Positions 7,305-16,152 of a stretch of 64,000 nt of DNA are shown here, piece after piece (position 1 is the first letter of the stretch; the number at the start of each line of letters is the position of its first letter). Made by a program: the position numbers and the translations under genes. The DNA is from Streptomyces sp. NBC_01669 (GTDB lineage Bacteria; Actinomycetota; Actinomycetes; Streptomycetales; Streptomycetaceae): positions 1,674,001 through 1,738,000 of the forward strand of contig NZ_JAPEQG010000001.1 of assembly GCF_026339735.1 (NCBI RefSeq), given 5' to 3'. The notes under the pieces were generated by a model. That model was not told the origin of the DNA. It did not search any database and saw only the letters and a program-made list of their open reading frames with translations.

Positions 7305-8473
7305 GTGGGGCTCACCTTCCGGGCGAGTGTGCGGGCGAGAGGGACGAGCCCCATGACGGCGAGTCCGGTGCCGGCCGCTCCGGCACGGGCGGCGAGCGCG
7401 GCCTGGAGCGGGATCATCGCCCGGATGCCGCTGCCCACGGCGCGCTGGGTCAGCGGCGGGGACGGGTTGAGGGTCGCGTGGAGGAGCGGCTCGGCGGCGG
7501 TCCGGAGGTAGGCGCCGGTGAGTGCGGTGAGGAGGATACGGGGCGAGGTGGGAGTGGTCGCGGATGCGGATGCTCCGGGTTCGGGGCGCCGGCTGCCGCC
7601 CGACGCGCCTCTTCCCGGGACGGGGGTCACGTCCCCGGGCCCCCGCTGCTCGCGCGCCGCGGTTGCGCCGAGCGCGATGACCGCCGCGAGCGCGGAGAGG
7701 GGCGCGACGGTGGAACCGCCCTGCGTCTCGTGGCGCGAGACGGCGGTGACGGCGTAGGTGTGCGCCCCGAGCAGGGCGGCGGCGGGGAGTGCGGCCCTCA
7801 GCGGGAGGTCTGCTTGCCGGGACGGCTCCCCTTGACGCGGCCGCGCATCACCGGCTGCTTCTGCCAGGGTGCGGCCGCCCCTGCCGACGAGTCGGGCGAT
7901 CGGTCCGCGGCGCCGCTTCCCCGCGGATACCGGGATGGGCGCGGGTGCCCGGACGAGGCCTGTCGCCGGGCCGGGCGCGGTGACCGTGCGCGTGCCGGAG
8001 TGCTCCGGCTCCGCACCTGCCCCCCAGGTCGCGGTGGCGCCCAGCAGCAGGTCCAGGGCGCGCGCCGTGGCCATCGCGGCCGGCCCCGCCTGGGTGTGTT
8101 TCAGGTGGAGGTCGTAGGCCCAGACCGTTGCGGCCAGGCCGGTGGCCACCGTCAGGGCCGGGCGGCCGGCGCGGGCTGCGAGGGACAGGCCCGCGGCCGT
8201 CAGCGCGCCTGCTGCAGTGAGGGCCGCGCCCGGGGTGATCCGGCCCGAGGGGATCGGGCGGTGCGGACGGTCGACGGCGTCCTCGTCGCGGTCGGCCCAG
8301 TCGTTGAGCGCCATGCCCGCCTCGTACAGGCAGAGGGAGGCGCCGACGGCCAGCGCGGTGCCACGGCCGGGACGCCGTCCGATGGCCGCCGCCCCGGCGA
8401 GTGCGTCCCCGGGGACGGTGAACAGCGCCGAGATCCGCAGCAGCTCGGCCCAGGCCCGTACGGTAGCTGTCAC
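7301..8473 (-). CDS. eboC: UbiA-type prenyltransferase (EboC-like)
   Basis: A 390-residue integral membrane protein from GTG 8473, whose GTGA overlaps the stop of the inositol-phosphate synthase gene. The first Asp-rich motif of UbiA enzymes is present as NDWADRDEDAVDRPHRPIPSG, near residues 57-77. A weaker second site may lie in AYDLHLKHTQAGP, so one Asp motif is clear and the other degenerate. Hydrophobic stretches suggest about 7-8 helices. The middle (about 160-215) and a later segment contain Pro/Arg/Gly-rich, poorly conserved insertions, which make the protein about 90 residues longer than usual. The family transfers an isoprenoid diphosphate onto an aromatic or cyclitol/sugar-phosphate acceptor. 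With an inositol-phosphate synthase next door, a prenylated cyclitol phosphate is a reasonable guess. Confidence 0.82.
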   Translation of the reverse strand: MTATVRAWAELLRISALFTVPGDALAGAAAIGRRPGRGTALAVGASLCLYEAGMALNDWADRDEDAVDRPHRPIPSGRITPGAALTAAGALTAAGLSLAARAGRPALTVATGLAATVWAYDLHLKHTQAGPAAMATARALDLLLGATATWGAGAEPEHSGTRTVTAPGPATGLVRAPAPIPVSAGKRRRGPIARLVGRGGRTLAEAAGDARPRQGEPSRQADLPLRAALPAAALLGAHTYAVTAVSRHETQGGSTVAPLSALAAVIALGATAAREQRGPGDVTPVPGRGASGGSRRPEPGASASATTPTSPRILLTALTGAYLRTAAEPLLHATLNPSPPLTQRAVGSGIRAMIPLQAALAARAGAAGTGLAVMGLVPLARTLARKVSPT

Positions 8474-9588
8474 TTCTCCCCCCGCAGCCGTTCGGCGAAG
8501 GCCAGCAGCGCGATGTACTGCTCGGACAGTGCGGCGGGACCGCCGTCGGGGTCCTTGAAGTAGAAGCCGAGTTCGGGCCGCGGGCCGGTCAGGCCCACCT
8601 CCTGGGCGCGGGCGAGCAGCCGCGCCAGGTCGAGGACCAGGGGGGCGGCCAGCGCCGAGTCGCAGCCCTGCCAGGTCGTCTGGAGGACCATGCGGGCGCC
8701 GAGGAATCCGTCGAACGCGATGTGGTCCCAGGCCGTCTTCCAGTCGCCGAGCGCGGGCACGTCGTCGATGTGCACCTCCCCCTCGGGAGCGGCGCCGAGC
8801 GTGTCGGCGAGGACGCGCTCCTTGCCCGCGTTCTTGGCCGCTGCCGCGCCGGGGTCGGCCAGTGCCGCTCCGTCCCCGCCGCCCAGCAGGTTCGTGCCGG
8901 ACCAGGCCCGTACGGGCAGGGCGCGTTGCACGAACATCGGGGCGAGTACGGAGCGGAGCAGCGTCTGGCCCGTCTTGCCGTCGCGGCCTGCGTGAGGAAG
9001 TCCGCAGTCCGCGACGGCGTCCTGGAGCGCGGGAGCGCGCAGTCCGGTGGAGGGGGTGAAGTTGATGTAGGGGCACCCGGCCCGGAGCGCGGCCGCGGCG
9101 TAGAGCGAGCTGGCGGGCAGCCGGTTCTCGGCGGGTTCCGGGACGGGCTCCGTCGACGCGACGTTGACGACGACCGTGCGGGTCAGGTTGCCCCGGCGGC
9201 CGAAGTCGGTGAGGTCTGCGGCGAACGCGGCGATGAGTTCCTCGTCGGTGCGGGTGTCACCGGGCAGCGGGCCACCCGGGCGTATCTCGGCGTCGGCGGC
9301 CGCGAGTTCGGTCCGTACGGCGGAGGGCAGCCCGTGCGGGAGCACTCCCCCGGCGGCCAGTGCCTCCGCCCGTTTGGGGAGCGGACAGCCGACGGTGTCG
9401 TGTCCGCCGAAGACCAGGGAGGTCAGCGCCGGCAGCCCGCTGTCGGCGAACGGCGCGGTCTCGGTGACCATGCCGTTCGCCGGGTGAAGCCCCGCCGCGA
9501 CGGCCGCGCCGCCCGCCATGGCGGTGGTGGCGACGGAGCCGCGTGCTCCGATGAACCAGACTCCGGTACGAACGGCGTGTGCTGACAC
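8470..9588 (-). CDS. Inositol-3-phosphate synthase family protein
   Basis: The 372-residue product begins at GTG 9588 behind a GGGAGG eight bases upstream. The Rossmann signature VWFIGARGSVATTAMAGGAA lies at the very N-terminus. NLTRTVVVNVASTEP, PYINFTPSTG, SGTNLLGGGDGAAL and HIAFDGFLGARMVLQTTWQG follow and match myo-inositol-1-phosphate (D-myo-inositol 3-phosphate) synthases, which cyclise glucose 6-phosphate using bound NAD. The active-site region KTGQTLLRSVLAPMF is the equivalent of the KSGQT motif, with Thr instead of Ser. It is the first gene of the ebo-like operon and overlaps the prenyltransferase gene by GTGA. Because it stands where ebo operons usually encode a sugar-phosphate cyclase of the dehydroquinate synthase family, it may provide the cyclitol for this pathway rather than for general inositol supply. 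Confidence 0.86.
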   Translation of the reverse strand: MSAHAVRTGVWFIGARGSVATTAMAGGAAVAAGLHPANGMVTETAPFADSGLPALTSLVFGGHDTVGCPLPKRAEALAAGGVLPHGLPSAVRTELAAADAEIRPGGPLPGDTRTDEELIAAFAADLTDFGRRGNLTRTVVVNVASTEPVPEPAENRLPASSLYAAAALRAGCPYINFTPSTGLRAPALQDAVADCGLPHAGRDGKTGQTLLRSVLAPMFVQRALPVRAWSGTNLLGGGDGAALADPGAAAAKNAGKERVLADTLGAAPEGEVHIDDVPALGDWKTAWDHIAFDGFLGARMVLQTTWQGCDSALAAPLVLDLARLLARAQEVGLTGPRPELGFYFKDPDGGPAALSEQYIALLAFAERLRGEK

Positions 9589-9674
9589 GGGCTGCCTCCC
9601 TGACTGGGCATCCTGGCTGGGCAGTGCAAAAAAAGAGCGGCGCTGATCGAATCGAGGCGGACAAGGGTGGGGGT

Positions 9675-9713
9675 GACGGCGGGCGAGGTAGGGCCTTTGC
9701 CCCGCCCGCCGTC
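9675..9713 (-). terminator. Hairpin terminator of the multidomain sugar dehydrogenase gene
   Basis: GACGGCGGGCG pairs perfectly with CGCCCGCCGTC over a 17-base loop, 19 bases past the stop codon at 9732. It separates this gene from the ebo-like operon, whose promoter must therefore lie in about 9589-9674. Confidence 0.65.
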
Positions 9714-9731
9714 GGACTGCGGCTGTCGCGC

Positions 9732-12700
9732 CTAGGCGGCGGGCAGCTCCTTCAACTCGATGTTGCGGAAGGACACCTGGTCATCGGCTCCGTGGTTCTG
9801 GAGGCCGATGTAGCCGTTCTTCAGGCTGCGGACGGGATCGGTGTTGGTGAAGTCGTTGATCTTGACTCCGTTGAGGAAGACCTGGAGCCGTTCGCCCTGG
9901 ACCTTGATCTCGTAGCTGTTCCACTGGCCGGGCGGCCGCAGGACCTCGTCACGGGCCTTGATGTTCGCCGCCTTGAAGGTGTAGATGGAGCCCGTGGTGC
10001 GGTCGGGCGCATCGGTGGCGTCGATCTGGACCTCGTAGCCGTTGTTCACCGCGGACCACGGGTCGTCGGACTCCGGGAAGCCGACGAAGACACCGGAGTT
10101 GTCGTCACCCGCCAGCTTCCAGTCGAGCTTCAGGGAGTACGACCCGAGCTCCTTGGCCTGGTAGGTGAGGAGACCCATGCCGCCCTCGGAGCGGAGTTCA
10201 CCGTCGACGACGTTGAACTTCCCGGGGCCGGCCTGCTTCCAGCCTTCGAGTGTCTTGCCGTTGAAGATCGGCCGGTAGCCGGTGTCCGGCTTGCAGTCGG
10301 CCTTCACCTGTCCGGCCGCGTAGCGGACGCCGCCGAGGAGGAGCTGGCGGAAGGCCGGTTCGGCGTACGACTCCTTGGTGTGGCCGAGGCCGGTGTAGAA
10401 GGAGCGGCCGCCCTGGTAGGTCTGGCACCAGGTGATCGGGTGATCGCCCTTCATGGTGCCACCGGTGTAGGTCGTCTCGTCAAGGGTGGCGAGGACCTTC
10501 ACCTTGTCGCGCGGGTTGGTGCGGTAGTTGTACAGCTCGTCGGTCCGGTTCCAGGCGTCGTCGAGGTGGGCGGTCGCCGGGTTCTTGTGGTCCTCGACGC
10601 GGACGGTGACGGGCTGGATCGCGGGGTGCCCGGCGAAGTACGCGCCGACGAGTCCGCCGTAGAACGACCAGTCGTACTCGGTGTCCGCGGCGGCGTGCAC
10701 GCCCATGTAGCCGCCGCCGGTGGCGATGTAGTTCTCGAACGCCTTCTGCTGGTCGGCGTTGAGGACGTCACCGGTCGTGGACAGGAAGACGACAGCGTCG
10801 TAGCGGGCCAGGTTACTGGTGGTGAACTGGCCTGCTTCCTCGGTGGAGTCGACGGTGATGTTGCTCGTCGCGCCGAGTTCCTTCAGAGCCGCGATGCCCT
10901 GGGGAATCGCGTCGTGGCGGAAGCCGGCCGTCTTCGAGAAGACCAGGACCCGCTTGGCGGTCCGGTCGGGGGCGCTGTTGGAGAGCTCGAAGTCGTCGAC
11001 GTCGTAGAGCGCCCCGTCGCCGCCCTTGAAGACCAGGAAGAGCTCGGTGGCCTTCCCCGGGACGCCGCGCAGCGGTACGTCGATGTCCTGGAAGTTCTCC
11101 CAGCCACCGGTCACCGGCACCGGTGCGGAGCCGAGGATCTTGCCGGTCGCGGAGCCGGACCGTACTTCGAGGAAGCCTCCCGCGCCGCCGGACGAGATCC
11201 GGGCGGTGAGCTTGGTGGAGTCACCGAGGATGTACGGCTTGAAGGCGATCCAGTCGCCGTTGTTGATGTCGCCGACCGTCTTGCCGCCATGCGCAGCCGC
11301 CTTGTCGTACGTCCGGATGCCGGACGACTCGGTGAAGTGCTCGGCCTGGCGGTGGCGGGGCTGGAGCTGCGACTGGTCGTGGCCGGAGAGCGCGGCCTGG
11401 CCGCCGCCCCCGCCATCGGTGTACGAGGCGTCGATGACTCCGAAGATGTTGGCGTTCGGGTCGTGTCCGCCGTCGATCTGGGTGCTGATGGTGCCGGTGC
11501 AGCCGTTGGCCGTGGTGATCGGGTGGCCGTGGCTGTCATGGCCGAGCACGAAGCGGACCTCGACCTTCGAGCAGTCGATCGTGCCGTCCTCGGGGTCGGT
11601 GACGGTCACCTTGAACGGGATCTTGTCCCCGAAGCTGAACAGCTGCCCGTCACCCGGGAGTTCCAGCTTCACCGTGGGTGCCGTGTTGCCGACGGTCACA
11701 TGGACGCTCGCCGATCCGGTGCGTCCGGTGGGGTCCTTGGCGGTGACGGTCGCGGTGTAGGTGCCGTTCTTCTTGTACGTGTACGTGGGGTTCGCGACGG
11801 TCGACGTGCCGCCGTCGCCGAAGTTCCAGGCGTAGGTGAGGGCGTCGCCGTCGGAGTCCGTGGTGCCGGCCGAGGAGAACTGCACCTTCAGCGGGGTGGT
11901 GCCGGACGTCTTGTCGGAGGCGGCCTCGGCGACCGGTGAGTGACCGCCGGTGGCGTTCTCGATGCGGTAGAGCGCGGAGTTCTCGTCGCCGCCGAACCAG
12001 GAGAGACCGTAGTCCAGGACGTACAGCGCCCCGTCCGGGCCGAAGGCCATGTCCATCACCTGGGTCCCGGTCCACGGGATGTTGTTGATGGACTGGACCG
12101 TGCCGTCGCCGTCCTGCTCGATGCGCTTGATCCAGCGCCGGCCGAACTCACCGGCGAAGAAGTCCCCGTCGTACGCCTCGGGGAACTTCACGGGCGAGTC
12201 GAGGTTGGCGTCGTAGTGGTAGACGGGTCCGCCCATCGGCGACTCGGAGCCGGTGCCGAACTCGGGCACGGATCCGCCGTCGTACGGGATCCAGGCGGGC
12301 TGCGCCGGGGGCAGGTCGACCAGGCCGGTGTTGTGCGGCGAGGTGTTCTTCGGCGCGGCGCAGTCGAAGGTCGCGCCGGACGTCTTCGTCGCGAAGTCGT
12401 AGTCGACGAAGGGGTCGTTCTTCCCGGTGCAGAACGGCCAGCCGAAGTTGCCCGCCTTGGTCACCCGGGCGAACTCGACCTGTCCGCCCGGTCCACGCTT
12501 CGGGTCGGCCGCGCCCGCGTCGGGACCGTAGTCACCGACGTACGCGATGCCGGTGGCCTTGTCGACGCTGAAGCGGAACGGGTTGCGGAAGCCCATCGCG
12601 TAGATCTCGGGCCGGGTCTTGTCCGTGCCCGGGGCGAAGAGGTTGCCCTCGGGGATGGTGTACGAGCCGTCGTCGGCGACCTTGATCCGGAGGAGCTTGC

Positions 12701-13445
12701 CGCGCAGGTCGTTGGTGTTGCCCGAGGTGCGCCGGGCGTCGAACGCCGGGTTGCGGTCGGGACGTTCGTCGATCGGCGTGTAGCCGTCGGAGGCGAAGGG
12801 GTTGGAGTCGTCACCGGTCGACAGATACAGGTTGCCCTGCGCGTCGAAGTCGATGTCGCCGCCGACGTGGCAGCAGATGCCGCGCGACGTCTTGACGTCG
12901 AGGACCTTCTTCTCGCTGCTCAGGTCGAGGGTGCCGTCCTGGTTGAGGACGAAGCGGGAGAGCCGGTTGACGCCGTCGAACTTGGCGAAGTCGGCGGCGG
13001 TGCCGGTCTCCGGGGCGTCGCCGGGCGGGGTGTCCAGCGGCGGCGCGTAGTAGAGGTAGATCGCCCGGTTCTTGTCGAAGTCCGGGTCGATACCGACGCC
13101 CTGGAGGCCTTCCTCGTCGTGCGAGTAGACGGGGATGACGCCCGAGACCCTGGTGTTGCCGGCGCTGTCGGTGATCCGCAGCTCGCCGTTGCGCGAGGTG
13201 TGCAGGACGCTGCGGTCGGGAAGCACGGCCAGGGACATGGGTTCGCCGGTCTCGGCGGCGCCCTTGGCGAGGGTGACCTGCTGGAAGTCCTGGGTCGCCG
13301 CCGCGTCGGACGCGGCCGGCGAGGTCGGGCCCGATGCGGCTGCACCGGGCGGGGCGCCCAGGGCGAGGGTGGCCGCGGTGAGCAGGCCGCCGGTGAGCAG
13401 GGCGAGGGATGTACGGAATCGGGGCCGGGTTCTGGTTCTGTGCAC
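9732..13445 (-). CDS. Secreted multidomain sugar dehydrogenase / PKD / CBM6-like / ThuA / DUF1080 protein
   Basis: The 1237-residue product starts at GTG 13445, five bases after GGAGGACACTC minus spacing; an ATG 26 codons upstream lacks such a site. A Sec signal peptide covers about 1-38 (FRTSLALLTGGLLTAATLAL, then APPGAAA). About 50-490 is a PQQ/glucose-sorbosone dehydrogenase beta-propeller (EEGLQGVGIDPDF, YAMGFRNPFRFSVD, VLDYGLSWFGGDENSALYRI). About 505-600 is a PKD domain (AWNFGDGGTSTVANPTYTY). About 690-820 is CBM6-like (GDWIAFKPYILGDSTKL). About 830-1040 is ThuA (RVLVFSKTAGFRHDAIPQG, MGVHAAADTEYDWSFYGGLV). About 1053-1235 is DUF1080, the 3-keto-disaccharide hydrolase fold (GYRPIFNGKTLEGWKQAG, WNSYEIKVQGERLQVFLNG). 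It presumably binds and processes polysaccharide or keto-glycoside outside the cell, feeding the downstream isomerase, dehydrogenase and ABC importer. A candidate operator lies 186 bases upstream of the start. Confidence 0.9.
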   Translation of the reverse strand: MHRTRTRPRFRTSLALLTGGLLTAATLALGAPPGAAASGPTSPAASDAAATQDFQQVTLAKGAAETGEPMSLAVLPDRSVLHTSRNGELRITDSAGNTRVSGVIPVYSHDEEGLQGVGIDPDFDKNRAIYLYYAPPLDTPPGDAPETGTAADFAKFDGVNRLSRFVLNQDGTLDLSSEKKVLDVKTSRGICCHVGGDIDFDAQGNLYLSTGDDSNPFASDGYTPIDERPDRNPAFDARRTSGNTNDLRGKLLRIKVADDGSYTIPEGNLFAPGTDKTRPEIYAMGFRNPFRFSVDKATGIAYVGDYGPDAGAADPKRGPGGQVEFARVTKAGNFGWPFCTGKNDPFVDYDFATKTSGATFDCAAPKNTSPHNTGLVDLPPAQPAWIPYDGGSVPEFGTGSESPMGGPVYHYDANLDSPVKFPEAYDGDFFAGEFGRRWIKRIEQDGDGTVQSINNIPWTGTQVMDMAFGPDGALYVLDYGLSWFGGDENSALYRIENATGGHSPVAEAASDKTSGTTPLKVQFSSAGTTDSDGDALTYAWNFGDGGTSTVANPTYTYKKNGTYTATVTAKDPTGRTGSASVHVTVGNTAPTVKLELPGDGQLFSFGDKIPFKVTVTDPEDGTIDCSKVEVRFVLGHDSHGHPITTANGCTGTISTQIDGGHDPNANIFGVIDASYTDGGGGGQAALSGHDQSQLQPRHRQAEHFTESSGIRTYDKAAAHGGKTVGDINNGDWIAFKPYILGDSTKLTARISSGGAGGFLEVRSGSATGKILGSAPVPVTGGWENFQDIDVPLRGVPGKATELFLVFKGGDGALYDVDDFELSNSAPDRTAKRVLVFSKTAGFRHDAIPQGIAALKELGATSNITVDSTEEAGQFTTSNLARYDAVVFLSTTGDVLNADQQKAFENYIATGGGYMGVHAAADTEYDWSFYGGLVGAYFAGHPAIQPVTVRVEDHKNPATAHLDDAWNRTDELYNYRTNPRDKVKVLATLDETTYTGGTMKGDHPITWCQTYQGGRSFYTGLGHTKESYAEPAFRQLLLGGVRYAAGQVKADCKPDTGYRPIFNGKTLEGWKQAGPGKFNVVDGELRSEGGMGLLTYQAKELGSYSLKLDWKLAGDDNSGVFVGFPESDDPWSAVNNGYEVQIDATDAPDRTTGSIYTFKAANIKARDEVLRPPGQWNSYEIKVQGERLQVFLNGVKINDFTNTDPVRSLKNGYIGLQNHGADDQVSFRNIELKELPAA

Positions 13446-13630
13446 GAGTGTCCTCCGGAGAGTGCCGGTTGTACGGGCGAGTGCTGCCGTGCCGTTCCGC
13501 GCGGGGACTGCCGCGCAGGTCACCGAAGGCCTGGTGGGGCTCCGGTGACGCGAGTCATGTCGTGTACACCAAGGGGACGGTAGACGGGTTCGTCCCGGGT
13601 GGAAAGCCCTTGTGCAGGAGTTAAGTTGAA

Positions 13631-13653
13631 CTTTTTCCTACATCAGGACAAAG
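13631..13653. promoter_or_regulatory. Candidate ROK-regulator operator upstream of the multidomain gene
   Basis: Half sites CTTTTTCC and AGGACAAAG flank six bases (TACATC), giving an imperfect dyad. The same arrangement, CTTTCTCC, six bases, AGGACAAAG, occurs at 21262-21284 upstream of the ROK regulator gene. Two copies with identical half-site spacing in one functional module point to an operator for that regulator. Confidence 0.55.
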
Positions 13654-13808
13654 GGGGTTTGGGGCAGCCTGGACCGTCCCGACGGCGCATGTGCCACCGG
13701 GCTGCGCAGACCTGCCCCCTACCCGCCCCGCCCCGCCGGGGCTCCGCCCCGGCCCCCGGTACTCACCCGCCGGACGTGCTGAAAGAGTGCGAGTGAGGAG
13801 CGGAGATC

Positions 13809-13825
13809 CGGGGGCGTAGCCCCCG
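13809..13825 (-). terminator. Short hairpin downstream of isomerase gene 13836-14840
   Basis: CGGGGGC and GCCCCCG are separated by only GTA. It lies 11 bases after the stop of the upstream minus-strand operon end and is a likely terminator for the Gfo/Idh-isomerase transcript. Confidence 0.55.
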
Positions 13826-13835
13826 CGAGGAACCG

Positions 13836-14840
13836 TCAGTCGCCGCCTCCGAATGCCGCGTCGAACGACGCGGCCGGCGGGTCGAAGTCGTACCGCTTCA
13901 GCGTGGCAAGCGCTTCCGGTGCGCCCGCCAGCCGGTCCATCCCGGCGTCCTCCCACTCCACCGAGACCGGGCCTGCGTAGTCGATCGAGCGGAGCATCCG
14001 GAACACGTCCTCCCACGGCACGTCACCGTGCCCGGCGGAGACGAAGTCCCAGCCGCGCCGCGGATCGCCCCAGGGAAGGTGCGAGCCGAGACGGCCGTTG
14101 CGCCCGTCGAGACGCTTGCGGGCCTCCTTGCAGTCCACGTGGTAGATCCGGTCCCGGAAGTCGTAGAGGAAACCGACCGGATCGAGGTCCTGCCAGACGA
14201 AATGGCTCGGGTCGAAGTTCAGCCCGAACGCGGCCCGGTGGCCGACGGCCTCCAGGGCACGGTGCGTGGTCCAGTAGTCGTACGCGATCTCGCTGGGGTG
14301 CACCTCGTGGGCGAACCGCACGCCCTCCGCGTCGAACACGTCGAGGATCGGGTTCCAGCGCTCGGCGAAGTCCTCGTAACCGCGCTCGATCATCCGCGGA
14401 GGCACCGGCGGGAACATCGCCACCAGGTGCCAGATCGACGAGCCGGTGAAGCCGATGACGGTACGGACCCCGAAGGCGGCGGCCGCGCGGGCGGTGTTCT
14501 TGATCTCCTCGGCGGCCCGCTGCCGGACCCCTTCGGGCTCGCCGTCGCCCCAGATCCGGGCCGGCAGGATGCCCTGGTGACGTTCGTCGATCGGGTTGTC
14601 GCAGACCGCCTGGCCGACGAGATGGTTGGAGATCGCCCAGCACTTCAGACCGTACTTGTCGAGCAGCTGCCGCCGCCCGTCGAGATAGCCGGGGTCGGCA
14701 AGAGCCTTGTCGACCTCGAAGTGATCGCCCCAGCAGGCGAGTTCGAGCCCGTCGTAACCGAAGTCCCGGGCGAGCCGGCAGACCTCCTCCAGCGGCAGGT
14801 CGGCCCACTGACCGGTGAAGAGCGTGAAGGGACGGGGCAT
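13836..14840 (-). CDS. Sugar phosphate isomerase/epimerase (xylose-isomerase-like TIM barrel)
   Basis: A 334-residue cytoplasmic protein; ATG 14840 is preceded by AGGAGG eight bases upstream. The barrel opens with [34 protein letters not shown]. Metal and substrate residues are expected in [16 protein letters not shown] (Glu), [11 protein letters not shown] (Asp and His), [11 protein letters not shown] and [10 protein letters not shown] (Glu). The family includes 3-keto-sugar and inosose isomerases/lyases and IolE-like enzymes. It lies 12 bases downstream of a Gfo/Idh/MocA dehydrogenase, and the two probably act in sequence: oxidation of a sugar or cyclitol to a keto form, followed by isomerisation or cleavage. 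The substrate is not determinable here. Confidence 0.88.
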   Translation of the reverse strand: MPRPFTLFTGQWADLPLEEVCRLARDFGYDGLELACWGDHFEVDKALADPGYLDGRRQLLDKYGLKCWAISNHLVGQAVCDNPIDERHQGILPARIWGDGEPEGVRQRAAEEIKNTARAAAAFGVRTVIGFTGSSIWHLVAMFPPVPPRMIERGYEDFAERWNPILDVFDAEGVRFAHEVHPSEIAYDYWTTHRALEAVGHRAAFGLNFDPSHFVWQDLDPVGFLYDFRDRIYHVDCKEARKRLDGRNGRLGSHLPWGDPRRGWDFVSAGHGDVPWEDVFRMLRSIDYAGPVSVEWEDAGMDRLAGAPEALATLKRYDFDPPAASFDAAFGGGD

Positions 14841-14852
14841 GCGCGGAACCTC

Positions 14853-16082
14853 CTAGGACTGTACGGGGGTGTGTACGGAGCTCTTCTCGGCGCTTTCCTC
14901 CACCGCCGCGAGTACCCGCTGCACCTGAAGTCCGTCGGCAAACGACGGCACGGGGTCCGCCCCTTCGGCGATCGTCAGGACCAGGTCGCGGGCCTGGTGG
15001 ATGAAGGTGTGCTCGTAGCCGAGTGCGTGGCCCGGCGGCCACCACGCCTCCAGGTACGGGTGCTCGGGCTCGGTGACGAGGATGCGGCGGAACCCGGCGG
15101 TGGTGGCCGGTTCGGTGTGGTCGTGGAAGGACAGTTCGTTGAGGCGTTCCAGATCGAAGGCGAGCGAGCCCCGCTCGCCGTTGATCTCCAGCCGCAGCGC
15201 GTTCTTGCGGCCCGCCGCCATCCGGGTCGCCTCGAACGAGGCCAGTGCTCCGGAGGCGAGCCTGCCGGTGAACAGGGCGGCGTCGTCGACGGTGACCGCC
15301 CCGCGTGCCCCGCTGTCCGCGGTGCCCGAGAGCCCGGCCGACGCTCCGGCGAGCAGCGGTCGTTCCCGTACGAAGGTCTCGGCGACCGCCGACACCCCCA
15401 CCAGGAGCTCCCCCGCCAGATACTGGGCGAGGTCGACGATGTGCGCCCCGAGGTCGCCGAGCGCACCGGATCCCGCGTGCTCGCGCTTGAGCCGCCAGGT
15501 GAGCGGCGACTCGGGGTCGACCAGCCAGTCCTGGAGGTAGGTGGCCCGTATGTGCCGCAGGACGCCGAGCCTCCCGTCGGCGATCAGCGTCCGTGCGTAC
15601 GCGATCGCGGGCACCTTGCGGTAGTTGAAGCCGACCATCGCCACCTGGCCGCGGGCCCTGGCCCGTTCCGCGGCCTCCGTCATGGCCTCCGCCTCGGCGA
15701 CCGTGTTGGCGAGCGGCTTCTCGCACAGCACGTGCTTGCCGGCTTCCAGGGCGGCGATGGCGATCTCCGCATGGCTGTCGCCGGGCGTGCAGATGTCGAC
15801 GAGCTGGACGTCGTCCCGGGCGATCAGGGCGCGCCAGTCGGTCTCCGCCGCCGCCCAGCCGTGCCGTTCGGCGGCGGCGTCGACCGCCGTACGGTCGCGT
15901 CCGCAGATCGCGGCGAGAGCCGGCTGCATCGGCAGGTCGAAGACGTGTCCGGCGGTGCGCCACCCCTGTGAGTGGGCGGCGCCCATGAACGCGTATCCGA
16001 CCATGCCGACCCCGAGCGTCGCCTCCGGCACGGTCGTCGGCGGCGCTGCGGCCTCCTGCTCCGTCTCTTCCCTACGGGCCAT
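14853..16082 (-). CDS. Gfo/Idh/MocA-family oxidoreductase
   Basis: The 409-residue product starts at ATG 16082, eight bases after AGGAGGAAG; longer in-frame extensions lack a ribosome site. An N-terminal NAD(P)-binding Rossmann fold (LGVGMVGYAFMGAAHS) is followed by VQLVDICTPGDSHAEIAIAALEAGKHVLCEKPLA, the family hallmark containing the catalytic Lys of EKP. GFNYRKVPAI and GDLGAHIVDLAQYLAG belong to the C-terminal alpha/beta domain that binds the sugar. It presumably oxidises a sugar, glycoside or inositol imported by the neighbouring ABC system, passing the keto product to the isomerase 12 bases downstream. A 70-base gap separates it from the substrate-binding protein gene, so it may share that transcript. 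Confidence 0.9.
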   Translation of the reverse strand: MARREETEQEAAAPPTTVPEATLGVGMVGYAFMGAAHSQGWRTAGHVFDLPMQPALAAICGRDRTAVDAAAERHGWAAAETDWRALIARDDVQLVDICTPGDSHAEIAIAALEAGKHVLCEKPLANTVAEAEAMTEAAERARARGQVAMVGFNYRKVPAIAYARTLIADGRLGVLRHIRATYLQDWLVDPESPLTWRLKREHAGSGALGDLGAHIVDLAQYLAGELLVGVSAVAETFVRERPLLAGASAGLSGTADSGARGAVTVDDAALFTGRLASGALASFEATRMAAGRKNALRLEINGERGSLAFDLERLNELSFHDHTEPATTAGFRRILVTEPEHPYLEAWWPPGHALGYEHTFIHQARDLVLTIAEGADPVPSFADGLQVQRVLAAVEESAEKSSVHTPVQS

Positions 16083-16152
16083 ACGGGCTTCCTCCTCGTC
16101 GGTCGTTCGGTGGGCGCACGGCAGGAGGGTCAGCACCCTCCTGGACGGCGGA

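Larger units (their letters stand above)
13446..13835. other. 390-base intergenic region between multidomain gene and isomerase gene
   Basis: It holds the promoter side of the multidomain gene with the operator at 13631-13653. A GC-rich stretch at 13720-13760 can fold locally (GGGGCTCCGCCCCG), and a terminator hairpin lies at 13809-13825. I see no convincing gene on either strand. Confidence 0.5.

Noticed and set aside
13720..13760. GC-rich inverted patches as a possible riboswitch or RNA gene
   Set aside because: Only short local pairings of G and C runs; no conserved riboswitch core is visible.
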